Assembly (NCBI RefSeq): GCF_029892155.1
Contig: NZ_JARZAG010000002.1
Coordinates: 62,001 to 126,000, forward strand
Direction of reading: 5' to 3'
Length of the DNA stretch: 64,000 nucleotides
Origin: Kitasatospora sp. GAS204B
GTDB taxonomy: Bacteria; Actinomycetota; Actinomycetes; Streptomycetales; Streptomycetaceae
This document shows positions 10,432 to 23,526 of this stretch, one piece after another. Position 1 is the first letter of the stretch; every line of letters starts with the position of its first letter. The translations under genes were made by a program, and so were the position numbers. Under the pieces are notes generated by a model. That model made no database searches. It had not been told where the DNA came from and saw nothing but the letters and a program-made list of their open reading frames with translations.

Positions 10432-13050
10432 CTACCGCAGCACCCCCGCGTCCATCCCCGCCGACTCCGCCGGCAGCGCCACCAGCCCCAGCTCCGCCGC
10501 CGAGGCCAGCAGCGGGTGGCTCGGCAGGACCCGCACCGTGTACCCGAACGGGCCGGTGCGGCCCAGTTCCAGGGTTCCCTCGTAGCGTTGGCAGCCGGCC
10601 AGGTCGGGGCCGCCGACCGGCTTGAGGGTCTGGGTGTCGGCGTCGCGGATCAGGTCGCTCTCGTCCACCGCGCCGGAGACCGCCTGGACCTCGACGTCGA
10701 CCGGGTCCAGGCCGCCCAGCGCCACCTGCACGCGCAGCGCCACGGCGGAGCCCAGCTCGGCGGCGTCCGCGGCGGCGTCGACGTGCTCGACGCGGATGGC
10801 CGGCCAGGCGGCCCGCACCCGGGCCTTCCAGTCGGCGAGCACGCGCGCGCCGTCGCCGGCGAGGCCGCGCTGGGCGAGGGCGGCGGGGGTGTAGAGCCGC
10901 TCCACGTACTCGCGGACCATCCGGCCGGCCAGCACCTTGGGGCCGAGGGTGATCAGGGTGTGCCGGACCATCGCGATCCAGCGGTGCGGCAGCTGGTCGG
11001 CGCCCCGGTCGTAGTAGGTGCCGGCGACCTGATGCTCGATCAGGTCGTAGAGGGCGGCGGCCTCGATGTCGTCGCGCTGGTCCTCGTCGAAACCGGAGCC
11101 GTCGGCGGTCGGGATCGCCCAGCCGTTGCGGCCGTCGTACCACTCGTCCCACCAGCCGTCGAGCACCGAGAGGTTGAGGCAGCCGTTCAGCGCCGCCTTC
11201 ATCCCCGAGGTGCCGCAGGCCTCCAGCGGGCGCAGCGGGTTGTTCAGCCAGACGTCGCAGCCGGGGTAGAGGTGCTTGGCCATCGCCATGTCGTAGTCCG
11301 GCAGGAAGACGATCCGGTGGCGCACCGCCGGGTCGTCCGCGAAGGCGACGAGCTGCTGGATCAGCCGCTTGCCGCCGTCGTCCGCCGGGTGCGCCTTGCC
11401 CGCGACCACGATCTGCACCGGCCGGGTGGGGTGCAGCAACAGGCCGCGCAGCCGGTCCTGGTCGCGCAGCATCAGGGTGAGGCGCTTGTACGAGGGGACC
11501 CGCCGGGCGAAGCCGATGGTCAGCACGTCGGGGTCGAGCACCGCATCGGTCCAGCCCAGCTCCGCCTGGCCGGCACCGCGCTGGCGCCAGGAGGCCCGCA
11601 GCCGCCGGCGCGCCTCCTCCACCAGCTGCGCGCGCAGCTCCCGGCGCACCGCCCAGATCTCGGCGTCGCCGATCTGCTCGACGCCGCTCCAGCGGTCGGC
11701 GGTGCCCACCGACATCGCGGCCTCGGTGCGGTCGACGCCGATCTCGGCGGCGCCGAGGCGCACCACGGCGGGGTCGATCCAGGTGGGCGCGTGCACGCCG
11801 TTGGTGATCGAGGTGATCGGCACCTCGGCGGCGTCGAAGCCGGGCCACAGGGCGCCGAACATGGCGCGGCTGACCTCGCCGTGCAGGGTGCTGACGCCGT
11901 TCGCGCGCTGGGCCAGCCGCAGGCCCATGGCGGCCATGTTGAAGAGCTTCGGGTCGCCGCCCGGCCAGTTCTCCACGCCGAGGGCGAGGACCTGGTCGAC
12001 CGGGACGCCGCGCAGCGCCGCGTCGCCGCTGAAGTGACGGCCCACCAGGTCCCGGTCGAACCGGTCGATGCCGGCGGGGACGGGGGTGTGGGTGGTGAAG
12101 AGGGTCCCGGCCCGGACGGCCTCCAGGGCCCCGGCGAAGTCCGCCGAGGCGGTGGCCACCAGCTCCCGGATCCGCTCGATCCCGAGGAAGCCGGCGTGCC
12201 CCTCGTTGGTGTGGAACACCTCGGGCTCCGGGTGTCCGGTCAGCCGGCAGAACGCCCGCACCGCCCGAACCCCGCCGATGCCCAGCAGCATCTCCTGCAG
12301 CAGCCGGTGCTCGCTGCCACCGCCGTAGAGCCGGTCGGTGACGTCCCGTTCGGTGGCCGTGTTCGTCTCCAGGTCGGAGTCGAGCAGCAGCAGCGGGACC
12401 CGGCCGACCTGGGCCCGCCAGATCTGGGCGGCCAGGGTGCGTCCGCCGGGCAGCGCGAGTTCGACCCGGCAGGCGGTGCCGTCGGGCTCGCGCAGCAGGG
12501 TGACCGCCAACTCGTCGGGGTCGAGCACCGGGTAGCGCTCCTGCTGCCAGCCGTCCCGGGAGAGCGACTGGCGGAAGTAGCCGTGGCGGTAGAAGAGCCC
12601 GACGCCGATCAGCGGCACGCCGAGGTCGCTGGCGGCCTTGAGGTGGTCGCCGGCCAGGATGCCCAGGCCGCCGGAGTACTGCGGGAGCGCCGCGGTGATG
12701 CCGTACTCGGGCGAGAAGTACGCGATGGCCGAGGGGCGCTCGCCGAGCGGCTCGTAGGACTGGTACCAGCGCGGCCCGCTCAGGTAGTCGTGCAGGTCGT
12801 CGGTGAGGTCGCCGAGCCGGCGCAGGAAGCGGCGGTCGGTGGCGAGCGCGGCGAGCCGGGCGGCCGGCACCTCGCCGAGCAGCCGGACCGGGTCCTCGCC
12901 GACGGCCTCCCAGACTCCGGGGTCGACCGAGCGGAACAGCTCCCGGGTCTCCGGGTGCCAGGACCAGCGCAGGTTGAGCGCGAGTTCGTGCAGCGGCTGG
13001 AGTTGTTCGGGCAGGACGGTGCGGACGGTGAATCTGCGGATGGCCTTCAC
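10432..13050 (-). CDS. glgP: Alpha-glucan (glycogen) phosphorylase GlgP
   Basis: 872-residue PLP enzyme that releases glucose-1-phosphate from non-reducing ends of alpha-1,4-glucan. An N-terminal DUF3417-type segment (PLHELALNLRWSWHPETRELF) marks the short actinobacterial/thermophilic GlgP class. The conserved C-terminal half carries VVAGKAHPADDGGKRLI and the PLP/phosphate region EACGTSGMKAALNG, with the likely PLP Lys within it. The GTG at 13050 gives VKAIRRFTV, a typical start for this class; a TTG at 13074 is the alternative. Neither has a strong ribosome binding site. It is divergent from glgE across a 0.7-kb spacer, so the phosphorylase and the GlgE assembly genes can be controlled from one shared region. 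GlgE also works on maltose-1-phosphate, so GlgP and GlgE are opposing arms. Confidence 0.94.
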   Translation of the reverse strand: MKAIRRFTVRTVLPEQLQPLHELALNLRWSWHPETRELFRSVDPGVWEAVGEDPVRLLGEVPAARLAALATDRRFLRRLGDLTDDLHDYLSGPRWYQSYEPLGERPSAIAYFSPEYGITAALPQYSGGLGILAGDHLKAASDLGVPLIGVGLFYRHGYFRQSLSRDGWQQERYPVLDPDELAVTLLREPDGTACRVELALPGGRTLAAQIWRAQVGRVPLLLLDSDLETNTATERDVTDRLYGGGSEHRLLQEMLLGIGGVRAVRAFCRLTGHPEPEVFHTNEGHAGFLGIERIRELVATASADFAGALEAVRAGTLFTTHTPVPAGIDRFDRDLVGRHFSGDAALRGVPVDQVLALGVENWPGGDPKLFNMAAMGLRLAQRANGVSTLHGEVSRAMFGALWPGFDAAEVPITSITNGVHAPTWIDPAVVRLGAAEIGVDRTEAAMSVGTADRWSGVEQIGDAEIWAVRRELRAQLVEEARRRLRASWRQRGAGQAELGWTDAVLDPDVLTIGFARRVPSYKRLTLMLRDQDRLRGLLLHPTRPVQIVVAGKAHPADDGGKRLIQQLVAFADDPAVRHRIVFLPDYDMAMAKHLYPGCDVWLNNPLRPLEACGTSGMKAALNGCLNLSVLDGWWDEWYDGRNGWAIPTADGSGFDEDQRDDIEAAALYDLIEHQVAGTYYDRGADQLPHRWIAMVRHTLITLGPKVLAGRMVREYVERLYTPAALAQRGLAGDGARVLADWKARVRAAWPAIRVEHVDAAADAAELGSAVALRVQVALGGLDPVDVEVQAVSGAVDESDLIRDADTQTLKPVGGPDLAGCQRYEGTLELGRTGPFGYTVRVLPSHPLLASAAELGLVALPAESAGMDAGVLR

Positions 13051-13748
13051 GGCCCGAAGCGTAGACCGCCGCAACAGGGTGATGGAGCGTCAACTCTCTT
13101 AACACAGCTCCATTCGGGCGACAGATGAGATCACGTCCGGCGCAGTTCACGCCACAGGGGGCGCACACGGCGCACGCCAAGGGGCGAGCGCACGCCGGTC
13201 GTACGGAGTACCCCCGGGTGGGTGGCAGCAGATGGCTGAACTGCTCCCCCGCACCACCCACGCTGGCCTCGAACCGAGTGGTAAGAGCTACGAACAGTGC
13301 GAGGATGGGCACAGGCCGCTGTCGCAGCGGGTCGGCATGGGTGGCGATTCCCGTGCGGCACGGCCGGTCCTCCGCGCTCCGATTCCTTCCCCGACTCTCC
13401 GTCAGCTCGTCGGCGCCAGTCCCTGCGCGTTCAGCTGCCGGCCGTTAGCCCACCTGGCTCACCTGGTGTCCTCCCTGGTGTGCCACCGCGTGTCCTCACG
13501 CTTGCCCTGGTCGTTTCCGGGGCAGGCCGGAATCGCCCTCCGGGCGTGCCGCGAGGCCGCGCGCCGGGACGCGCGCCGTGTCGCAGCTCCGGACCGCCGT
13601 GCGGCGCCGGATTTCGGCCATCGGCCCGGGCACGGTGGTACGGGCAGGCACCGGTCGCTTGTCAGTCCCCCACCCAGCAGTTTTCCCGGTACTCCCCGGT
13701 GCTCGAACCGCCCGCGGGACTGCCGCCGATCTCGGGCAGGAGTTTGGC
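13051..13748. other. 698-base divergent regulatory region between glgP and glgE
   Basis: No credible gene is found; open frames here are Pro/Arg/Ser-rich with no ribosome binding site. Near glgP there is a 7-bp dyad (ATGGAGC at 13082-13088 and GCTCCAT at 13107-13113) enclosing an AT-richer stretch with a TTGACG-like box on the minus strand. The region between 13130 and 13700 shows no recognised signal. A strong AGGAG site ends it just before glgE. Confidence 0.55.
13082..13113. promoter_or_regulatory. Dyad with promoter-like sequence upstream of glgP
   Basis: ATGGAGC and GCTCCAT form perfect 7-bp arms 18 bases apart, about 30-60 bases upstream of the glgP start. The minus strand has TTGACG inside the dyad, resembling a -35 box, so a repressor bound here could block glgP. 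No -10 box is clear. Confidence 0.3.
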
Positions 13749-17755
<4,007 letters not shown>

Positions 17756-17784
17756 CGATCCACCAGCTCCCCGCCCGCGCACGG

Positions 17785-17826
17785 GGCGCGGGGCCCGCCT
17801 TCGCGCCCCTCGGCGGGCCCCGCGCC
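17785..17826 (+). terminator. Strong hairpin between treS and mak (terminator or attenuator)
   Basis: Arms 17785-17799 and 17812-17826 form a perfect 15-bp, almost all G-C stem with a 12-base loop, 29 bases after the treS stop. No U-tract follows. It lies inside an otherwise co-directional pathway cluster, so it may be a partial terminator or an mRNA 3'-end stabiliser that sets the level of the downstream kinase and branching enzyme. Confidence 0.65.
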
Positions 17827-17982
17827 ACGTACGTACGGAGAACAGCCCAACACGCACCCACCTCAGGCGTAACACCCGAGTCCGTCTCGCGTGCCGCCGC
17901 AGCAGCGCCGCCGAAATCCGGAAGACTGGCGGGCCCGGCCTGTTCTGTCGGGCCATCAGCCCGCTTCCGGGGAAAGGGAGTC

Positions 17983-19521
17983 ATGTCGGAAATCTCCCGT
18001 TCTCAAGCCCACGCCCACCGCGACGCGGGCACCGCGCCGCGCGGTCCGGGCGGTCCGGGCGCACCGCACGGCGCCGGCGGCGCCGGCCGGGGCGCACCGG
18101 GGCACACCCAGGGCGGGCACGGCAGCAGACCACGGATCAGCAGTTCGCTGGCGGTCGGCGAACTGGTCGAGGCCGCCCTGCCGATGATCGCCGACTGGCT
18201 TCCGGGGCAGCGCTGGTACGCGGGCAAGGGCCAGGCGATCACCGGCCTGCACCCGCTCACCGCGACCCCGCTGCTGACCGGCGACCCGGCGATGCTGCAC
18301 CTGCTGCTGCGGGTGGAGCACGGCGGGGGGGCCGACCTCTACCAGCTGCTGCTCGGCCTGCGCACCGAGGCGCCGGCCGGCCTGCTGCCGGAAGCCGTGC
18401 TCGGCAGCCTCACCCACGGACCGTACGACGGCGCCTCGCTCTACGACGCGGTGCACGATCCGGAGCTGACCGGGCGGCTGCTCGGCCATCTGGCCACCGG
18501 CGACCGGTTCGGCCCGCTCTCGTTCCGCCGCACCCCGGGTCCCGGGCTGCCCAGCGACCTGCTCGGCCGGGCCGGCACCGCCGAGCAGAGCAACACCTCG
18601 GTCATCTACGGCACCGCCTTCATCCTCAAGCTGTTCCGCCGGATCAGCCCCGGCACCAACCCCGACCTGGAGCTGTCGCTGGCCCTCTCGCGGGCCGGCA
18701 GCACCCGGATCCCCCGGGTGGCGGCCTGGTTCGAGAGCCGGCTGGCCGGTGCCGAGCCGGCCACTCTGGGGCTGCTGCAACGCTTCCTGCCGGATGCGGA
18801 GGACGGCTGGGAGCTGGCCCTGGACCAGGTGGCCCGGCTCAAGGGCGACCCCAGCCCCGGCAACTTCGCGGTGGAGGCGCACCGGCTGGGCCGGGCCACC
18901 GCCGAGGTGCACCGGGTGCTGGCCCGTGCGCTGCCGGTGGCCAAGCTGGACCGCGAGCAGACCGGCCGGCTGGCCACCGCGATGGCCGAGCGCCTCGACG
19001 TGGCGGCCGCCGCCGTCCCGGCGCTGCGCCGCTACCGGCCGGCACTGCACGCGGCCTTCCAGCAGCTGACGGCCGATCACCTGACCGGGCTAACCGTCCA
19101 GCGGATCCACGGCGACCTGCACCTGGGGCAGGCGATGCGGACCCCGCACGGCTGGGTGCTGCTGGACTTCGAGGGCGAGCCGGCCAAGTCGGTGACCGAG
19201 CGGCGGGTGCCGCAGCCGGCCCTGCGGGACGTGGCGGCGATGCTGCGCTCCTTCGACTACGCGGCGGCGCACCTGCTGGCTGGCGCCGAACCGGACCCGC
19301 AGCTGGCCCACCTGGCCGCGAGCTGGGCGGCCCGCAACCGCACCGCCTACTGCGCGGGCTACACGGCGGCCGGCGGCACCGATCCGGCGAGCTGCCCGGA
19401 ACTGCTGCGGGCGCTGGAGATCGACAAGGCCGTCTACGAGGTGGTCTACGAGGCCAGGCACCGGCCGGGCTGGCTGCCGATCCCGCTGACCGCCATCCAT
19501 CGCCTGGCCACCGCCTCATGA
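17983..19521 (+). CDS. mak: Maltokinase (Mak, Pep2)
   Basis: 512-residue ATP-dependent kinase making maltose-1-phosphate, the GlgE donor. The ATG at 17983 follows GGAAAGGGAG. A Gly/His/Ala/Pro-rich N-terminal tail of about 50 residues (apparently unstructured) precedes the kinase: an N-lobe cap with LPGQRWYAGKG (about residue 68), then RIHGDLHLGQ (Brenner-type catalytic loop, about 372-381) and LLDFEGEPA (metal-binding Asp). The C-terminus ends RPGWLPIPL, typical of actinobacterial maltokinases. It is separated from treS by 227 bases with a hairpin and from glgB by 65 bases. The tail and that of GlgE are both low-complexity additions. Confidence 0.94.
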   Translation: MSEISRSQAHAHRDAGTAPRGPGGPGAPHGAGGAGRGAPGHTQGGHGSRPRISSSLAVGELVEAALPMIADWLPGQRWYAGKGQAITGLHPLTATPLLTGDPAMLHLLLRVEHGGGADLYQLLLGLRTEAPAGLLPEAVLGSLTHGPYDGASLYDAVHDPELTGRLLGHLATGDRFGPLSFRRTPGPGLPSDLLGRAGTAEQSNTSVIYGTAFILKLFRRISPGTNPDLELSLALSRAGSTRIPRVAAWFESRLAGAEPATLGLLQRFLPDAEDGWELALDQVARLKGDPSPGNFAVEAHRLGRATAEVHRVLARALPVAKLDREQTGRLATAMAERLDVAAAAVPALRRYRPALHAAFQQLTADHLTGLTVQRIHGDLHLGQAMRTPHGWVLLDFEGEPAKSVTERRVPQPALRDVAAMLRSFDYAAAHLLAGAEPDPQLAHLAASWAARNRTAYCAGYTAAGGTDPASCPELLRALEIDKAVYEVVYEARHRPGWLPIPLTAIHRLATAS

Positions 19522-19586
19522 CGCATCATCAGCTGACGGATCCGTAAAGCCGTCGGATCGCTCTCACCGCCAGGAGGAACCCCGCA

Positions 19587-21959
19587 GTGGCCCCGCTCGA
19601 CCGCACCAACCCGACCGTGCCCGCCACCTTCCTGCCGGGCGGCGGTCCGCGGCCCCGCGCGGCCGCGCACGGGCGCGACGTGCCCGCGTCCGAGGCACCG
19701 GCCACTACGGCACCCGTTCCCGCGCCTGAAGCGGGTACCCCGATCAGCAGTCCGGTGGACGCCCCGGTGCTACGGCTGGCCGAGGCGCCGCTGCCACCGG
19801 CCGAGATCGACCGGCTGGTCGGCGGCGCGCACCACGACCCGCACGCCCTGCTCGGCGCGCACCCGACCACCGGAGGCACGGCGATCCGGGTGCTGCGCCC
19901 GCTGGCCGAGCGGGTCACCATCGAGACCGCCTACGGCCCCGCCGAGCTGACCCACCAGCAGGGCGGCCTCTTCACCGGCCTGCTGCCCGGCTCGGCGATC
20001 CCGGCCTACCAGCTGCAGGTCCGCTACCCCGGCGGCGAACCGCTCGCCCAGCAGGACGGCTACCGGTTCGCCCCCACGCTGGGCGAGTTGGACCTGCACC
20101 TGATCCGCGAGGGGCGCCACGAGCAGCTCTGGAAGGCGCTCGGCTCGCACCCGCGCACGGTGGACGGCGTGCTGGGCACGGCGTTCGCGGTGTGGGCGCC
20201 GAACGCGGTCGGGGTGCGCCTGGTCGGCGACTTCAACCACTGGGACGGCACCGGGTTCCCGATGCGCTCGCTCGGCGCGAGCGGGATCTGGGAGCTGTTC
20301 GTACCCGGGCTGGGGGTGGGCACCCGCTACAAGTACGAGATCCGCGCCCGGGACGGGCGGTTGCTGCAGAAGGCCGACCCGCTGGCCCGGGCCGCCCAGT
20401 GCCCGCCGGAGACCGCCTCGGTGGTGCACCGGTCCGAGTACCGCTGGGGCGACGGCCAGTGGCTGGAGCGCCGGGCCCGCGCCCACCACCACCGGGCGCC
20501 GATGTCGATCTACGAGCTGCATCTGGCCTCCTGGCGGCCGGGTCTGACGTATCGTCAGCTGGCGGTGGAGTTGCCGGGGTATCTGCGGGAGTTGAACTTC
20601 ACCCATGTGGAGTTCATGCCGGTCCTGGAGCACCCGTTCGGCGGTTCCTGGGGCTACCAGGTCTCCGGCTTCTACGCGCCCACCGCGCGGTTGGGCTCGC
20701 CGGACGACTTCAAGTTCCTGGTCGACGCGCTGCACCAGGCGGGCCTGGGCGTGATCATGGACTGGGTTCCGGCGCACTTCCCCAAGGACGACTTCGCGCT
20801 GGCCCGCTTCGACGGCGAACCGCTCTACGAGCCCGCCGACCCGCGCCGCGCCGAACACCCCGACTGGGGCACCCTGACCTTCGACTACGGCCGCACCGAG
20901 GTCCGCAACTTCCTGGTCGCCAACGCGGTCTACTGGTGCGAGGAGTTCCACATCGACGGCCTGCGCGTCGACGCGGTCGCCTCCATGCTCTACCTCGACT
21001 ACTCCCGCCAGGACGGCGAATGGGCCCCCAACCAGTTCGGCGGCCGCGAGAACCTCGACGCCGTCGCCTTCCTCCAGGAGATGAACGCCACCGTCTACCG
21101 CCGCTGCCCCGGCGTGGTCACCATCGCCGAGGAATCCACCGCCTGGGACGGCGTCACCCGCCCCACCGACGGCGGCGGGCTCGGCTTCGGCCTGAAGTGG
21201 AACATGGGCTGGATGCACGACTCGCTGGTGTACATCGGCAAGGAGCCCGTGCACCGCAAGTACCACCACAACGAGATCACCTTCTCGATGGTGTACGCCT
21301 ACTCGGAGAACTACGTGCTGCCGATCTCGCACGACGAGGTGGTGCACGGCAAGCGCGCGCTGGTCTCCAAGATGCCGGGCGACTGGTGGCAGCAGCGGGC
21401 CAACCACCGCGCCTACCTCGGCTTCATGTGGGCCCACCCCGGCAAGCAACTGCTCTTCATGGGCCAGGAGTTCGCCCAGGGCGCGGAGTTCCACCACGAG
21501 GAAGGGCCGCAGTGGTGGGTGCTCGACGAGGGCTGGCCGGCCGCCGAGGACCACCAGGGCGTGCGACGGCTGGTCGGCGAGCTCAACCGGGTCTACCGCG
21601 CCACCCCGGCGCTCTGGGAGCAGGACACCAGCCCCGACGGCTTCCGCTGGCTGGACGGCGGCGCCGCCGAGGACAACCTGCTCTCCTTCGTCCGGTACCC
21701 GGTCGACGGGCCGCCGCTGGTGGCCGTCTGCAACTTCTCGCCGGTGGTCCGGCACGGCTACCGGGTCGGCCTGCCCGGCCTGGGCGGCACCGACCAGCTC
21801 TGGACCGAGGCGCTGAACACCGACGCCGAGAGCTACGGCGGCAGCGGGGTGGGCAACCCCGCGCTGATCAAGGCCGAGCCGGCGGCCTGGAACGGGCAGC
21901 CGCGCAGCGCGGAGCTGATCATCCCGCCGCTGGCCACCCTCTGGCTGCGCCCAGCCTGA
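19587..21959 (+). CDS. glgB: 1,4-alpha-glucan branching enzyme GlgB
   Basis: 790-residue GH13_9 enzyme that introduces alpha-1,6 branches into the linear glucan made by GlgE. The GTG at 19587 has AGGAGG 9 bases upstream. Ala/Pro-rich start of about 65 residues, an N1 domain (HDPHALLGAHPTTGGTAIRV), then CBM48 (TAFAVWAPNAVGVRLVGDFN) and the barrel: DWVPAHFPKDDFAL, DGLRVDAVASMLY with the nucleophile Asp at 462, TIAEESTAW with the acid Glu at 515, and LPISHDEVVHGK. The 53-residue Asp-Glu spacing matches E. coli GlgB. It is the last gene of the glgE-treS-mak-glgB cluster and is followed by a terminator hairpin. Confidence 0.96.
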   Translation: MAPLDRTNPTVPATFLPGGGPRPRAAAHGRDVPASEAPATTAPVPAPEAGTPISSPVDAPVLRLAEAPLPPAEIDRLVGGAHHDPHALLGAHPTTGGTAIRVLRPLAERVTIETAYGPAELTHQQGGLFTGLLPGSAIPAYQLQVRYPGGEPLAQQDGYRFAPTLGELDLHLIREGRHEQLWKALGSHPRTVDGVLGTAFAVWAPNAVGVRLVGDFNHWDGTGFPMRSLGASGIWELFVPGLGVGTRYKYEIRARDGRLLQKADPLARAAQCPPETASVVHRSEYRWGDGQWLERRARAHHHRAPMSIYELHLASWRPGLTYRQLAVELPGYLRELNFTHVEFMPVLEHPFGGSWGYQVSGFYAPTARLGSPDDFKFLVDALHQAGLGVIMDWVPAHFPKDDFALARFDGEPLYEPADPRRAEHPDWGTLTFDYGRTEVRNFLVANAVYWCEEFHIDGLRVDAVASMLYLDYSRQDGEWAPNQFGGRENLDAVAFLQEMNATVYRRCPGVVTIAEESTAWDGVTRPTDGGGLGFGLKWNMGWMHDSLVYIGKEPVHRKYHHNEITFSMVYAYSENYVLPISHDEVVHGKRALVSKMPGDWWQQRANHRAYLGFMWAHPGKQLLFMGQEFAQGAEFHHEEGPQWWVLDEGWPAAEDHQGVRRLVGELNRVYRATPALWEQDTSPDGFRWLDGGAAEDNLLSFVRYPVDGPPLVAVCNFSPVVRHGYRVGLPGLGGTDQLWTEALNTDAESYGGSGVGNPALIKAEPAAWNGQPRSAELIIPPLATLWLRPA

Positions 21960-21974
21960 GCACGACACCGCCAG

Positions 21975-22002
21975 CCGACCGCCCCACACCCGGGGCGGTC
22001 GG
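21975..22002 (+). terminator. Terminator hairpin after glgB
   Basis: A perfect 11-bp stem (21975-21985 with 21992-22002) with a 6-base loop starts 16 bases after the glgB stop. Confidence 0.7.
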
Positions 22003-22146
22003 CCCACCCACGCCCCTGGCGACCGGTGCTGAGCCCTGCTCAGCTCTCTCCCCGATCGAATGCAACCGAACACCCGTGCCCTAGTGTCATAGCTCGCGCC
22101 GGGCAGCGGGTCCGGGCGGCACAGGAGCTGGATACCGAAGAGCACG

Positions 22147-23328
22147 ATGGCACTGACAGGCACCCCCTTCTTCATCCTCACGATCGTCCTCTTCGTGGGT
22201 TCGATCGCGCTGGCCATGGCGCAGTTCCGAGCGCGGGGCAAGGGCAGTGCGGTCCGCGGCAGCAGCCGGCGCCGCCGGGCCGGTGGTGGCAGCGCCGGCG
22301 GCGGGCCGCTGCAGGCCGTCGGGTACCTGACGACCATCCTGTTCTGCCAGGTCACCGCAGTGGCGATGGTCTTCGTCGTGGTCAACAACGAGAACCAGCT
22401 CTACGACAACTGGGCTGACCTGCTGGGCACCTCCAGCCACGTCCAAGCGGTCCCGGTCCCGCCGAAGGACAACGGCCTGGCCGGTGACCGGGCCGCCGGC
22501 TCCGCCGCGCCGCGGCAGAAGCAGGTGCTCACCTTCAAGCCGGCCAGCTCCGACGCCGTGCCCAAGGACGTCAAGCAGGCCGACCTCAAGGGCCAGCTCT
22601 CCGGGGTGGAGGGCGAGGTACTGGTCTGGACACCGCCGCAGTACGACGACCCGGCCTACCAGAACAAGACCTTCCCGGTGGTCGAGCTGCTGGCCGGCTA
22701 CCCCGGCAGCTCCAGCACCTGGTTCGGCGACATGGCGGTCACCAACCAGCTCTCCGCGCTGATGAAGTCCGGCCAGGTGACCCCGTTCATCCTGGTCTCG
22801 CCCCGGGTCCAGCTGCTCAACAACGCCGACACCGGCTGCGCCGACGTGCCGGGCAAGGTCAACGCCGACACCTGGCTGTCCCGCGACGTGCCGCAGATGG
22901 TCATCGACAACTTCCGGGCCGACGACACCGCGGCCGGCTGGGCGCTGGCCGGCTTCTCGGCCGGCGCGCACTGCGCCAACCGGCTCGCGATCGGCCACCC
23001 CGACCGCTACCGGGCCGCGATCGCCATGTCCGGCTACAACGACCCCATCGGCGAGAAGGCCTCGCTCACCTACCAGGACCCCAAGCTGCGCGTGATCGAC
23101 AACCCCCTCTACATGCTGACCCACGCCCAGACGCCGCCGAACATCGGCCTCTGGGAGACCGGCAAGAAGGGCGACGGGCTGGAGGACGCGGTGGCGCTCC
23201 AGCAGGCCGCCAAATCGCCGACGGCGGTGACCACCTTCGAGACCACCGGGGCGCACCTCATCAGCACCTGGAAGCCGCTGGTCGCGCCGTCCTTCGAGTG
23301 GCTCTCGAAGCTCATCCCGGCGCCGTAG
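22147..23328 (+). CDS. Membrane-anchored esterase (alpha/beta hydrolase, esterase-D/Ag85-like)
   Basis: 393 residues. Two N-terminal hydrophobic segments (about residues 8-25 and 58-80) with an Arg/Gly-rich loop between them leave the catalytic domain outside the cell. The domain begins with LVWTPPQYDD and FPVVELLAGYPGS. The nucleophile elbow is GFSAGAHC (Ser about 270), and TGAHLISTW near the end holds the likely catalytic His. The fold resembles putative esterases of the esterase-D/mycolyltransferase class. Mycolates are not expected here, so the substrate is an unknown ester. The start at 22147 has no strong binding site (GCTGGATACCGAAGAGCACG precedes it). It stands alone between two terminators. 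Confidence 0.85.
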   Translation: MALTGTPFFILTIVLFVGSIALAMAQFRARGKGSAVRGSSRRRRAGGGSAGGGPLQAVGYLTTILFCQVTAVAMVFVVVNNENQLYDNWADLLGTSSHVQAVPVPPKDNGLAGDRAAGSAAPRQKQVLTFKPASSDAVPKDVKQADLKGQLSGVEGEVLVWTPPQYDDPAYQNKTFPVVELLAGYPGSSSTWFGDMAVTNQLSALMKSGQVTPFILVSPRVQLLNNADTGCADVPGKVNADTWLSRDVPQMVIDNFRADDTAAGWALAGFSAGAHCANRLAIGHPDRYRAAIAMSGYNDPIGEKASLTYQDPKLRVIDNPLYMLTHAQTPPNIGLWETGKKGDGLEDAVALQQAAKSPTAVTTFETTGAHLISTWKPLVAPSFEWLSKLIPAP

Positions 23329-23338
23329 CAGCCACCGC

Positions 23339-23360
23339 GGGCGGGCCCTGCGGCCCGCCC
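23339..23360 (+). terminator. Short terminator hairpin after the esterase gene
   Basis: A 9-bp G-C stem (23339-23347 with 23352-23360) with a 4-base loop begins 10 bases after the stop. Confidence 0.5.
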
Positions 23361-23526
23361 CGACGGGACCTTCGGCTCTTGCTCGGGCCGGGCGCAGCTG
23401 GGCACGTCGTCCTGCGACAGCGGCTTCGAACTGCGAAGGTATGGTCGAACCGATGATCGGCCCCGCAGGGCGTCGAAGGCTACCCGCGACGGACCGAGAC
23501 GGACCGCGACGGACGGAGAGACACGC

